A stretch of 64,000 nt of DNA from JAIVJG01 sp964236735 (GCA_964236735.1 CAXSFM010000012.1:62001-126000), one strand, 5' to 3'. Numbered from the stretch's first letter, positions 34,780-43,791 are shown. The notes: a model not told the origin generated them from the sequence alone. Made by a program: numbers and translations.

Positions 34780-37010
34780 CTTCCCCCCGCCAATATCCGT
34801 CTGACGACGCGACGACGGCAAACGAGAACTCGCACGACGCAAACAACTCTCACGCTCCGCATCAACCTGAGACTGAGAAGAAGCGTCGCGGACTGATTTT
34901 CTATTTGCAGATGGCGGCGTTCGTGTTGGGCGCGGCGTTGCTCGTCGGCGTCATACGCAAGGTCGGCGTCGGCGAAATTTTCGACGCGCTCCGGCAAATC
35001 GGCTTCGGCTTTTTCACGCTGCTCGGCATCATCGGCCTGCGCCACGCCATCCGCACCGTTTCGATGTGGGTGGCCGTCCCGCGCGAGCATCGGCACTTCG
35101 GTTTCGTCCATGCCTTCACGACGAGACTCAGCGGCGAGACGATCAGCTTTCTCACCTTCACCGGCCCCGTCCTCGGCGAAGCGACAAAGGCGGCATTGTT
35201 ACGCAAGCGCGTCCCGCTCGCATCGAGCGTCCACGCGCTCGTCGTTGACAACCTGCTCTACAATCTCTCGGTCGCGCTCTTCATCGCTTGCGGCGCGTGC
35301 GTCATGCTCGCCACCTACGACTTGCCCATCGCGGCGCGCTACCCTCTCATCTTCATCGCCGCCGGAATGATGCTCGCGCTACTGGCCGTCGTCTGGCTCG
35401 TCATCAGCCGCCACATGCCTGCGACTTCAACCGTTGAATGGCTCATCCGCAAAGGACTCAAGCGTAGCTGGCTGACATCGAAACGCGATCAAGTGCAAGA
35501 AGCTGAAGAGGACGTTTACAATTTTTATCACGAACGCCCGCGCACTTTTTTCGTGATGGCCGCGTGCGACTTGCTCGCGCACGGGACGAGCGTGCTGGAA
35601 GTCTATGTGACGCTCCGAATGCTCGGCTTTACAACTTCATTCAGCATCGCTCTCATCATCGAGTCGCTGACGAAAGTTATCAATCTCGTGTTCGGCTTCG
35701 TGCCCGCGACCATCGGCGTCTATGAAGGCGGCACGGGTTTTATCTTGTCGCGGCTCGGCTACACAAATTTGACCGGCGTCTCGCTCGGCATCGTGCGAAA
35801 GGCCGGGATGGTCGTGTGGGCCGGCATCGGCCTGCTCACGCTGGTCCGCCACACCGCACCCGACATCCTGCGTAAAATCTTCGCGCGCTATCCGCGTCTC
35901 AGGAAAGTTATGGACAATCTCGTACTCTCGAACATCGCGCACCGCCCGGCGCGCACTTTCGTCAGCGTGCTCGGCGTCGCCGTCGGCGTGCTGCTCGTCG
36001 TCTTCACAGTCGGACTGGCGCACGGCGTCTTGCGTGAACGCGGCAGGCGCGAGGCCGGCATCGGCGCGGAAATTATGTTGCGCGCATCCGGCACGACCGG
36101 ACTCACGGGCACGCAACGTTTCGCCATCCCGGTTTCGCACGCTGAAGAAATCTCTCATCTCGAAGGCGTCCGCATCGCCGTCCCCGTCGGACAAAACACG
36201 GACTCGAGCGACACGGGCTTCGGGATGCGCGTGATTGACGGCATCCCCTTTGAGCAGTATGCAGAGATGGCGCATCTCCAGATGATTGATGGACGCGCGC
36301 TCGCCTCCGCCGGCGACGAGGCGATTATTGACGCGAAGTGGAGAGACGACCACAAGGCGCGCGTCGGCGACAAGGTCAGACTCTACGGCAGAGATTTTCA
36401 GATCGTCGGAGTTTATGCTCCGCCCGGCGGAGGACGCATCAAAATTCCGCTCTCGACGATGCAGGAGCAGGTCGGCAGTGTTGACCGTTGCGCCAGCATC
36501 CTCATCTCGTGCAACAACCCTCTGGATCAGGAAAAAGTGGCCGCGCTGATTCACGACAAATTTCCCGACGAGCAGATTATTTTCACGCGCGACCTACAGG
36601 AAATTTACGCGACGGGCGTGCCGGCCTTGAACGTCTTCATCAACGTCATCGTCGGCGTCGCGGCGTCAATCAGTTTGCTCGTGATTTTGCTCGCCATGTA
36701 CACGACGGTCACCGAGCGCACGAGACAGATCGGCGTCCTCAAGTCGCTCGGCATGGGTAGTCTCAACATCGCCTGGATCATCGAGCAGGAAGCGTTGCTT
36801 GTGAGCGTGCTCGGCGTTCTGCTCGGACTCGCGCTCACGCTGGCCGCGCGTTTCCTCATCATGCACACGACATCCCTGACGGTTGACATCGAACCACGCT
36901 GGCTCGGCGTCGCGCTGCTCATCGGACTGCTCGGCGGCACGCTCGGCGCGCTCTACCCTGCGCTCCGCGCGGCGCGGCAGGATGCCGTCGAAGCGTTGAG
37001 CTACGAGTAG
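34776..37010 (+). CDS. Fusion of flippase-like (LPG-synthase TM) and FtsX permease domains
   Basis: A 744-residue membrane protein in two parts. Residues about 40-365 have the hydrophobic pattern of the lysylphosphatidylglycerol-synthase TM/flippase-like family, including SGETISFLTFTGPVLGEATK and a glycine-rich PATIGVYEGGTGFILSRLG. Residues about 383-744 are a MacB/FtsX-type permease: a first helix (ARTFVSVLGVAVGVLLVVFT), a periplasmic domain, and three C-terminal helices with the coupling segment TERTRQIGVLKSLGMG. The TTG start overlaps the previous stop (TTGA) with GGAGG 7 nt before it. No ABC ATPase gene is adjacent. I know no described protein with this fusion. Lipid or glycolipid movement across the envelope is the inference. 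Confidence 0.85.
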   Translation: MTSPRQYPSDDATTANENSHDANNSHAPHQPETEKKRRGLIFYLQMAAFVLGAALLVGVIRKVGVGEIFDALRQIGFGFFTLLGIIGLRHAIRTVSMWVAVPREHRHFGFVHAFTTRLSGETISFLTFTGPVLGEATKAALLRKRVPLASSVHALVVDNLLYNLSVALFIACGACVMLATYDLPIAARYPLIFIAAGMMLALLAVVWLVISRHMPATSTVEWLIRKGLKRSWLTSKRDQVQEAEEDVYNFYHERPRTFFVMAACDLLAHGTSVLEVYVTLRMLGFTTSFSIALIIESLTKVINLVFGFVPATIGVYEGGTGFILSRLGYTNLTGVSLGIVRKAGMVVWAGIGLLTLVRHTAPDILRKIFARYPRLRKVMDNLVLSNIAHRPARTFVSVLGVAVGVLLVVFTVGLAHGVLRERGRREAGIGAEIMLRASGTTGLTGTQRFAIPVSHAEEISHLEGVRIAVPVGQNTDSSDTGFGMRVIDGIPFEQYAEMAHLQMIDGRALASAGDEAIIDAKWRDDHKARVGDKVRLYGRDFQIVGVYAPPGGGRIKIPLSTMQEQVGSVDRCASILISCNNPLDQEKVAALIHDKFPDEQIIFTRDLQEIYATGVPALNVFINVIVGVAASISLLVILLAMYTTVTERTRQIGVLKSLGMGSLNIAWIIEQEALLVSVLGVLLGLALTLAARFLIMHTTSLTVDIEPRWLGVALLIGLLGGTLGALYPALRAARQDAVEALSYE

Positions 37011-37032
37011 AATCGCGACTGATTGATAAAAT

Positions 37033-37070
37033 CGAAACGGCCAAAAGGACATATCCTTTTGGCCGTTTCG
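37033..37070. terminator. 17-bp perfect hairpin at a convergent junction
   Basis: The arms 37033-37049 and 37054-37070 are perfect complements with a 4-nt loop, between the convergent flippase-FtsX and aminopeptidase genes. There is no U-run, but the stem contains AAAA/TTTT. It probably serves both strands. Confidence 0.7.
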
Positions 37071-37093
37071 TTACTCAACAGAGCAGTTCGTGA

Positions 37094-38917
37094 TTATTCA
37101 CCAACCCGCACTTCCCTCTGCGCTCTCGACATGAACGCTTCGATGTCGGCGATGCTGCGCGGCAACGCGCCGGAGAGATTGCGGTAACCGTCGGGCGTCA
37201 CCACCACGTCGTCTTCGATGCGGACGCCGATGCCTTTGTACTTCTCAAACGCGGGGCGCACGGCGAGGATGAACTTGCGATTCTCCGGCGTGTCGGGCAG
37301 ATAGTCGAGCGCGTCGAGGCGTATGTAAAGTCCCGGTTCCACCGTGAAGACCATCCCCGTATCGAGTTTCGCGGCGCGCGTGCCAACGTCATGCACGTTC
37401 ATGCCGAGCCAGTGCGATGTTCCGTGCATGAACCAGATACGATACTGATCAGAATTTTTGTCTGTGATCAAACCGAGACGAAGTAAGTTGTCTTTGATAA
37501 CTTCGACCGAGGCGTTATGAACTTCGGGCAGCGATGCGCCGACGTGAATCGCTTTGAACGAAGCCTCCTGCGCGGCATAGACGATGTTGTAGATGTCGGC
37601 CTGCGCCGCGCTGAACTTGCCGTTGACGGGAAAGGTGCGCGTCACGTCTGCGGAATAATGCCCGTACTCCGCGCCGGAATCTATCAGAATCAACTCGCCC
37701 GCCTTCACTCCGCTCTGTGATTCTTCGTAGTGCAGCGTCGTCCCGTTCGGGCCGCAGCCGACGATGTTCGGGTAGCCCCAGTTGTCCGCGTTGCGTCGCT
37801 TGAAAGTGTAATCAAGCTCCGACTCGACTTCATATTCCCACTTCGCGCGATTGGCGACGGCCTGCGCGCGTTCGTGTCCCTCGATGCTGATGTCAATCGC
37901 CTGCTGCAACAATGCGAGTTCTGACGCGGACTTTCGCATCCGCATCTCGACGAAGATCGGCCAGCCCGTCCGCACGTTGAGGCCCGCCGCAGTCTTCGCC
38001 CACTTCGACGCGAATTCCTGCTCCTGCCTGTACTCGCGACTGTCTTCGCCGCCCGGCAGCAACAGATAAAGCTCGGCCTCGTTCTGCATCATGGCGGCGA
38101 ACAATTTATCAAACCCTGCGGCCTGTGCGTTGCTGACGGAAGCTGCGAGGGCGGCGTTCGCGCTTGTCCCGTTCGCCGGAGCGGTTGACGCTCTTGACGG
38201 CGCGTTCTGCGTCACGAGATTGGCCGGAGCGTTGCCGCCTATGGGACGCGCGGGCGTCGCGGCGTTGGCGGCGGCAGTCGTCTGATCCGACAGAGGGACG
38301 GGCGGCGTGACGGATTGTGCCGAAGCAGGCGCAGCGTTGCTCATCGAATTTGCCGACATAAACACGGCGTCGCTCTGCGGGCGGAAAGCGCGTCTCGTGC
38401 GAATCGCGCGCATGAACGGCTCGAACTCTTTCGCGTCCCAGATTTCGCTGATGCCGGAAATTTTACGCGCCTCTTCCGCGCTGTACATGTGCCCCGTCCA
38501 GGTCTCTTTCGACGGTTCGCGGCGCGGCAAAAATAGTATCTCGCTCGCCATCGAATTGCCGGGCAACAGCACGAGCGTCGCGCCTTGCTGCTGGAGATTC
38601 GTCAGGTAATAAAGATTATTCTCCTGACGAAATTCATAGTCCACGTCATTCGTATATACGCGCGGCTCGGCGCTGAACATGACGAACAAGGCTTTCGCGC
38701 CGACCTTCTCGGCGACCCTCGCGCGCCGCGCCGCCAGTTCCGCCAGACGCGCCGCCTCATCAAACACCGGCGCGCTCGGAGCGACGCGAATGACCGGCGC
38801 GACACTGTTTTTCGCAGCCATCGATGTTGATTTATTCACGCTCAGGCCACTGAACGCAAAGCCTGTTACGACCAACACAACAATCGAGAGACGCGCGCCC
38901 AACCGTTTTCCATTCAT
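37094..38917 (-). CDS. Xaa-Pro aminopeptidase (M24B), secreted
   Basis: A 607-residue metallopeptidase releasing N-terminal residues before proline. A signal peptide (MNGKRLGARLSIVVLVVTGF) is followed by a creatinase N-domain and a pita-bread domain. The metal ligands are Asp in LIDSGAEYGHYSAD, a second Asp in SADVTRTFP, His in MHGTSHWLGM, Glu in FTVEPGLYI and Glu in GVRIEDDVVV. Residues about 200-265 are an Ala/Asn/Thr/Pro low-complexity insert not usual in the family. I place the start at 38917 because the longer frame is encoded by a GATGA repeat. It follows ggt in a leftward peptide-salvage series. Confidence 0.9.
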   Translation of the reverse strand: MNGKRLGARLSIVVLVVTGFAFSGLSVNKSTSMAAKNSVAPVIRVAPSAPVFDEAARLAELAARRARVAEKVGAKALFVMFSAEPRVYTNDVDYEFRQENNLYYLTNLQQQGATLVLLPGNSMASEILFLPRREPSKETWTGHMYSAEEARKISGISEIWDAKEFEPFMRAIRTRRAFRPQSDAVFMSANSMSNAAPASAQSVTPPVPLSDQTTAAANAATPARPIGGNAPANLVTQNAPSRASTAPANGTSANAALAASVSNAQAAGFDKLFAAMMQNEAELYLLLPGGEDSREYRQEQEFASKWAKTAAGLNVRTGWPIFVEMRMRKSASELALLQQAIDISIEGHERAQAVANRAKWEYEVESELDYTFKRRNADNWGYPNIVGCGPNGTTLHYEESQSGVKAGELILIDSGAEYGHYSADVTRTFPVNGKFSAAQADIYNIVYAAQEASFKAIHVGASLPEVHNASVEVIKDNLLRLGLITDKNSDQYRIWFMHGTSHWLGMNVHDVGTRAAKLDTGMVFTVEPGLYIRLDALDYLPDTPENRKFILAVRPAFEKYKGIGVRIEDDVVVTPDGYRNLSGALPRSIADIEAFMSRAQREVRVGE

Positions 38918-38945
38918 CATTCCGCACTCATCATTCATCATTACT
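38911..38945. repeat. CATTCAT heptamer repeat (pepP/ggt spacer)
   Basis: Tandem CATTCAT/TCATCATT units overlap the start of the Xaa-Pro aminopeptidase gene. The core TCATTCCGCACTCATCA is one base different from the core at 19162-19181 and 62847-62866. Confidence 0.75.
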
Positions 38946-39018
38946 TTTCTCATCCTGTCCATCCTGTCTATCCCTGTTGATTTTCCTGACTCGCTTTAAC
39001 CTATCTCATCAGACTTGC

Positions 39019-40776
39019 TCAGTACCCGACCGGCTCGCCGTAGTTGCGCGGATCGCTCGCACCAAGCCGCACGCCGGTCTTTTCTTCAATCATTATCCCT
39101 TGCGCGTCCCCCATGTAGCGCGGTTTATCCGTCAGTTGATGGCCGCGCGCCGTGAGTGCGCGAAACGTGTCGGCGGACATCCCGAACGGCTCATAGACGA
39201 TTTCATCCGGCAGCCATTGATGATGAATGCGGGGCGCGTCTATCGCCTGCTGAATGTTCATGTCGTAATCAATGACATTCGACATTACTTGCAGCACGGT
39301 GTTGATAATCGTCGGGCCGCCGGGCGAGCCGACGGTGAACCAGAGCGTGCCGTCCTGACGCATGACAAACGTCGGAGTCATCGCCGAGAGCGGGCGTTTG
39401 CGCGGCGCGACGGCGTTGCGCTCGCCCTGTATCAACCCGTAGGCGTTCGGCGTGCCCGGCTTGGCCGCGAAGTCGTCCATCTCATCGTTCATCAAAATCC
39501 CCGTCCCGCGCATCACCACCTTTGAGCCATAGCTATCGTTCAGAGTGTAAGTGTTCGAGACGGCGTTTCCTTCCGCATCAACGACGGTGAAGTGTGTCGT
39601 CTCTTCAGACTCGTATCCGGTCGGGCGTCCGGCTTTGACCTCCGCGCTCGTCGAGGCATGTTCGAGATTGATGCCGCGCCTGAGTCGTTCCGCGTAAGCT
39701 TTATCAATCATCCCCGCGACGGGTACGTTGACGAAATCCGTGTCGCCCATATATTCCGCGCGGTCTGCGAAGGCGCGGCGCATCGCTTCCGTCATTACGT
39801 GATAACGCTCGGATGATGTCGCGCCCATCTTACGCAGATCGTAGCCCTCAAGTATGTTCAGCATCTCGATGAGCACCGCCCCGCCCGAAGATGGCGGCGG
39901 CATCGAAATCAATTCGTAGCCGCGATATGTCGAGCGCAGCGGCACGCGCTCTTTCGCCACGTAGTTCTTCAAATCTTCGAGCGTGACGAGTCCGCCGTTG
40001 CGCTTCATGTCTTCGGCGATGAGTTGCGCGGTGCGTCCTTCGTAAAATTCACGCGCCCCGTTTCGCTGCAAGCGCGCGAAGGTCGCCGCCAACTCCGGCT
40101 GTCGCCAGATGTCGCCTTCGTTGTAGAAGCGTCCGTCATTGAGATAGATTTTCTTCGACTCCGGGTAACGAGCCATATTCTCCTGCTGCGCGCGCAGGCT
40201 TCGCGCGAGACCATACGAGAGGGGGATTCCTTCCGACGCCAGACGGCGCGCAGGCTCGACGAGTTGCGGCCAGGTAAATTTTCCCGAACCGAATTTCTTC
40301 AACGCTAACTCCAACCCCGCGACCGTGCCCGGCACGCCTGACGCGCGATAACCGATAGTCGAAGAGCCTTCGCCCTTGATTAAATTTCCCTGCGCGTCGA
40401 GATAGACGTTTCTGCCCGCCGACGCCGGAGCCATCTCACGATAATCAATCGCCGTCGCGCGCCCGTCGCGCAGGCGTATCAACATGAAACCGCCGCCGCC
40501 GAGATTGCCCGCCGCCGGATACGTCACCGCCAGAGATAGCGCGACGGCGATGGCCGCGTCAACGGCATTGCCCCCGCGCTGCAAAACTTTCACGCCCTCT
40601 GCCGACGCCAGTTTGCTCGTCGAAGCGACCATCCCGTGCTGCGCGCGCACAGGCTCGCGCGACGCGGCGGAGACGATTGTTGGATGCGGAGAGTAAATTT
40701 GTCGCAGTGGGGTGACTGGCGCGAAGATGAAAGCGCAGATTAAAAACAACGTGACGAAGAGATGTCTTGAAATCAT
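39019..40776 (-). CDS. ggt: Gamma-glutamyltransferase
   Basis: A 585-residue secreted Ntn-hydrolase that cleaves gamma-glutamyl bonds such as in glutathione. A signal peptide (MISRHLFVTLFLICAFIF) starts the protein. Early signatures are GMVASTSKLASAEG and GGNAVDAAIAVALSL. The autocleavage and nucleophile Thr is in YESEETTHFTVVDAEGNAVS, and a substrate loop is PPPSSGGAV. I place the start at 40776, with GAGAGG about 10 nt upstream; a longer in-frame start precedes an internal signal peptide. It lies 49 bp after the GNAT gene on the same strand, placing it in the amino-acid and peptide salvage run. Confidence 0.94.
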   Translation of the reverse strand: MISRHLFVTLFLICAFIFAPVTPLRQIYSPHPTIVSAASREPVRAQHGMVASTSKLASAEGVKVLQRGGNAVDAAIAVALSLAVTYPAAGNLGGGGFMLIRLRDGRATAIDYREMAPASAGRNVYLDAQGNLIKGEGSSTIGYRASGVPGTVAGLELALKKFGSGKFTWPQLVEPARRLASEGIPLSYGLARSLRAQQENMARYPESKKIYLNDGRFYNEGDIWRQPELAATFARLQRNGAREFYEGRTAQLIAEDMKRNGGLVTLEDLKNYVAKERVPLRSTYRGYELISMPPPSSGGAVLIEMLNILEGYDLRKMGATSSERYHVMTEAMRRAFADRAEYMGDTDFVNVPVAGMIDKAYAERLRRGINLEHASTSAEVKAGRPTGYESEETTHFTVVDAEGNAVSNTYTLNDSYGSKVVMRGTGILMNDEMDDFAAKPGTPNAYGLIQGERNAVAPRKRPLSAMTPTFVMRQDGTLWFTVGSPGGPTIINTVLQVMSNVIDYDMNIQQAIDAPRIHHQWLPDEIVYEPFGMSADTFRALTARGHQLTDKPRYMGDAQGIMIEEKTGVRLGASDPRNYGEPVGY

Positions 40777-40825
40777 GTGCGGCGATCCTCTCAGCAAATA
40801 ATTGTCCCGGAAGCAACCCGTAGAT

Positions 40826-41308
40826 TTATGCTTCTTCATTTTGCCGGGCTAAGGATAATTCCATGTATTGAGTATCAGGGAACGGATTGTAACGATAAGG
40901 TTCGATACTTTGGAAACCGAGCGAGCGATAGAGCGCGGCGGCTTTCGTCATCGTCGGCAGCGTGTCGAGACGCATTCGCTCGTAACCGATCCGGCGCGCT
41001 TCTTCAATCACGGCGAGCACTAAATCACGCCCAAGATTCATCGCGCGAAATTGCGGGCGGACGTAGAGCCGCTTCATCTCGCACACGCCGGCTTCGAGCG
41101 GGCGGAGCGCGACACAGCCGGCCACCTTGTCTTCGACAGTGCAAAGAATCAAACGTCCTGACGGTGAGGAATAATCGCCCGGCAACTCCAACAATTCGCG
41201 CTCGAAATTCTGGAAACAGAGATCAACGTCGAGCGAGTCGGCGTATTCCCTGAACAGCTCGCGGACTGTTTCAATCTGTTCTTTCGACTCTGCAAATATT
41301 AGGTTCAC
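40826..41308 (-). CDS. GNAT N-acyltransferase
   Basis: A 160-residue GNAT enzyme. The acyl-CoA-binding motif A is visible as MKRLYVRPQFRAMNLGRDLV (Q/RxxGxG variant RAMNLG) and motif B as ALYRSLGFQSIEPY. GNATs N-acylate amines. It follows the M20 peptidase gene by 27 bp and that gene overlaps the racemase gene, so the three form a unit. By analogy with the described Geobacillus N-succinylamino-acid racemase pathway it may be the D-amino-acid N-succinyltransferase. That substrate is inferred from context; the sequence proves only the GNAT fold. Confidence 0.85.
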   Translation of the reverse strand: MNLIFAESKEQIETVRELFREYADSLDVDLCFQNFERELLELPGDYSSPSGRLILCTVEDKVAGCVALRPLEAGVCEMKRLYVRPQFRAMNLGRDLVLAVIEEARRIGYERMRLDTLPTMTKAAALYRSLGFQSIEPYRYNPFPDTQYMELSLARQNEEA

Positions 41309-41335
41309 AATTTCACATCAGGCTCGCACGAATCT

Positions 41336-42529
41336 TTACAGAGTAGCAACCAGCCCGGCCAGCAACGCGCCTCTCCGTGCGACCGAGTCCGCGATGATGT
41401 GCTCGTGCGTGGCATGTGCCCCGTCGCCCTCGATGCCCAAGCCGTCGAGCACAGTCGCGCCACAGGCCGCGGCGAAATTTCCGTCCGACGCGCCGCCGAC
41501 GCTGGCCTCTCCCAGCTCGAACCCAAGCGCAGACGCGACATTACGCGCCTTCGCGTACAACCCGGAAACCGCCACTGTGCGCTCCAACGGCGGGCGATTG
41601 ATGCCGCCTTCAATGTGAACGCGCGCGCGCTCGTCAAATGGGCGCAGTCCGCGAAGCGCATCGTTTAATTTTTCCGCCTGCTCCATCGTCCTGAAGCGCA
41701 CGTCTATCTCCGCACGCGCCGACGCCGCGACGACGTTTGAGCCGGTGCCGCCGCTCACCACGCCGACGTTGACGCTCGTCCCGCGCGCCAGATCGTTCAT
41801 CTCATGCAGACGCTCAATCTGCCGCGCGATTTCCAGGATGGCGCTGACTCCCTTCTCCGGCTCAAGACCGGCATGTGACGCGCGCCCTTCAACCGTGAGG
41901 ACGTAATGCCCTGTCCCCTTGCGCTCGGTCTTAACGCTGCCGTTTGCTGCGGGAGGCTCTAACACTAACACCTGCGCCGCGCGCCGCGATTCTTCCTCGA
42001 CGAGCGCGCGCCCGCTTAAACTCCCAGTCTCTTCATCGCATGTCAGAAGCACAACAACGGGACTATTCGGATGCAGCGATAATTCGGCACAGGCGCGCAA
42101 CACTTCAAGTGCGACGGCGCAACTCGCCTTCATGTCGAAGATGCCGGGGCCGTAAATCTTTTCACCATCCTCACGCCACGCCTGTTTTTGAATTGAGCCG
42201 CGCGGGTGAACCGTATCCGTGTGTCCGAGTAACAGAGTTGTGCGCGAATCTTTTGCTGCGTCGCCGAAAGCGTTGATGCGTAGGTGTTCGCCGTAATCAT
42301 TCGCGGCTGGAATGCGCTCGACGGAATTAACGCAAGAGAGAGCTTGCGCCGCCTGTGCTAAAAGAGTGACGATGGCGCGGCTTCCTTCTGTGTCGCCCGA
42401 CGGCGACTCTGTCTCGACGAGCGCGCGCGTCAATTGCAGAATTTCGCGCTGCCTGCTTTTGAAATAGGCTTGCAACGCTTGCGCCTGCTCGTGATTGATT
42501 TTGTTTGTGCTGCGAGTCTCGTTTGTCAT
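41336..42529 (-). CDS. M20 metallopeptidase / N-acyl-amino-acid deacylase
   Basis: A 397-residue zinc hydrolase of the ArgE/DapE/CPG2 group. The metal and catalytic motifs are LLGHTDTVHPRG, GPGIFDMKASCAV, TCDEETGSLSG (Glu pair) and the C-terminal HATHEHI. A dimerisation domain lies at about 185-300. The ATG at 42529 overlaps the racemase stop (TGATG), so translation is coupled. Longer frames upstream lie inside the racemase gene and are rejected. With racemase and GNAT neighbours it may be an L-N-succinylamino-acid desuccinylase; a CPG2-like folate or peptide hydrolase is the alternative. Confidence 0.88.
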   Translation of the reverse strand: MTNETRSTNKINHEQAQALQAYFKSRQREILQLTRALVETESPSGDTEGSRAIVTLLAQAAQALSCVNSVERIPAANDYGEHLRINAFGDAAKDSRTTLLLGHTDTVHPRGSIQKQAWREDGEKIYGPGIFDMKASCAVALEVLRACAELSLHPNSPVVVLLTCDEETGSLSGRALVEEESRRAAQVLVLEPPAANGSVKTERKGTGHYVLTVEGRASHAGLEPEKGVSAILEIARQIERLHEMNDLARGTSVNVGVVSGGTGSNVVAASARAEIDVRFRTMEQAEKLNDALRGLRPFDERARVHIEGGINRPPLERTVAVSGLYAKARNVASALGFELGEASVGGASDGNFAAACGATVLDGLGIEGDGAHATHEHIIADSVARRGALLAGLVATL

Positions 42530-43641
42530 CAAGCGTTGAAAGTCTCCCGTCTCACCGTCAACGATTCCACACGCTCGCGTTTGATGGCAAAGCCGATGCC
42601 CGGGCCCTGCGGCGCGATGATAGTTCCGGCCTGCGTCACCACGACGTGCGGCTCGATGATGTCCTCTTCCCAGTATCTCGAAGAGGCGGAGACATCGCCG
42701 GGAAGCGTGAAACCCGCGAGCGTCGCCATCGCAATGTTGTGCGCGCGCCCGATGCCCGATTCGAGCATCCCGCCGCACCACACGGGAATATCGTTCGCGC
42801 GGCACACTTCCTCGACGCGCTTTGCCTCTGCGTGTCCGCCGACACGTCCGAGCTTGACGTTGATGATGCGGCACGCTTGCGTTTCAATCGCCTTGCGCGC
42901 GTCATCGGGCGAACGCACTGACTCATCGAGACAAATTGATGTTTCGATTTGCTTTTGCAACTTCGCGTGATCGTCGCGGTCGTCGTAGGCGAGCGGCTGC
43001 TCGATCATCGAGAGACGATATTCATCGAGCGCGCGAAAGAGCGGCACGTCTTCGAGCGTGTAGGCTGAGTTAGCGTCAACGGTCAAAGCGATGTCGGGAT
43101 ACTTCTCGCGAATCGCACGCACGATTTTCAAATCCCAACCCGGCTTGATCTTAATCTTGATGCGCTGATAACCGGCGGCAAGTTCCTTGCCGATTTTTTC
43201 GAGCAACGCTTCCGGCGAGTCCTGTATGCCGATGGAGACACCGCATGGTATCTCCCTTCTCGTCCCGCTGATGTGCTTCCAGAGCGGAACGCCGAGACGA
43301 CGCGCTTCCAAATCCCAACACGCTGTTTCAATCGCCGCCTTCCCCATGCGATGCCCGCGCACACGTCGCATCAGATCAAAGACATTCGATGCCGCTTCAA
43401 CCGTGTGGCCGAGCGTCATCGGAACGAGAAAACTCTTGGTCACTTCCCACGCGCCGTCAATCCACTCTTCGCTGTAGAAAGGCCCTTCGCCCGCCGTGCA
43501 TTCGCCCCACCCTTCGACTCCGTCCTCATCAACGACGCGCACGAGCAAAATTCGTCGCTCGATAGTGCGCCCGAAACTCGTCTCGAAAAAATGGACGAGC
43601 CGCAGGCGTATCTCGCGCATCTCGATGTGCTTGATTCTCAT
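42529..43641 (-). CDS. Enolase-superfamily N-acylamino-acid racemase / OSB synthase
   Basis: A 370-residue enolase-superfamily enzyme. The MLE-subgroup residues are visible: KIKIKPGWD (catalytic KxK), metal ligands in LTVDANSAY, MIEQPLAYDD and ICLDESV, and the second Lys in RIINVKLGRVGG. Family members catalyse o-succinylbenzoate synthesis (MenC), N-succinylamino-acid racemisation, or both. No menaquinone genes are adjacent, but an M20 deacylase (1-nt overlap) and a GNAT follow, which favours the racemase function. The 12-mer TTATTGAAGCAT lies 26 bp upstream of the start, as at the gap promoter. Confidence 0.85.
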   Translation of the reverse strand: MRIKHIEMREIRLRLVHFFETSFGRTIERRILLVRVVDEDGVEGWGECTAGEGPFYSEEWIDGAWEVTKSFLVPMTLGHTVEAASNVFDLMRRVRGHRMGKAAIETACWDLEARRLGVPLWKHISGTRREIPCGVSIGIQDSPEALLEKIGKELAAGYQRIKIKIKPGWDLKIVRAIREKYPDIALTVDANSAYTLEDVPLFRALDEYRLSMIEQPLAYDDRDDHAKLQKQIETSICLDESVRSPDDARKAIETQACRIINVKLGRVGGHAEAKRVEEVCRANDIPVWCGGMLESGIGRAHNIAMATLAGFTLPGDVSASSRYWEEDIIEPHVVVTQAGTIIAPQGPGIGFAIKRERVESLTVRRETFNA

Positions 43642-43703
43642 CTTTTGTTAGCCCCGCGCGACACAGTTATTGAAGCATGTAATCCGGCAAAACCATGCTA
43701 CTG

Positions 43704-43737
43704 CAAAAGAAGAAAGACGGCCAACCTTGACCGTCTT
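43704..43737 (-). terminator. Rho-independent terminator of the suf operon
   Basis: On the minus strand AAGACGG (43737-43731) pairs with CCGTCTT (43720-43714), followed by a T-rich run (TCTTCTTTT). It lies 55 nt after the sufU stop and just upstream of the racemase gene. Confidence 0.75.
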
Positions 43738-43791
43738 CACCTATTCAATCGAGCTAGAATTGAGCATCACCATCGCAGCAAATTGACGACA

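Noticed and set aside
35637..36554. 305-codon leftward open frame inside the FtsX half
   Set aside because: Antisense to a gene with clear domain motifs; Asp/Arg/Val-rich composition and no ribosome site mark it as a shadow of GC-rich codon usage.
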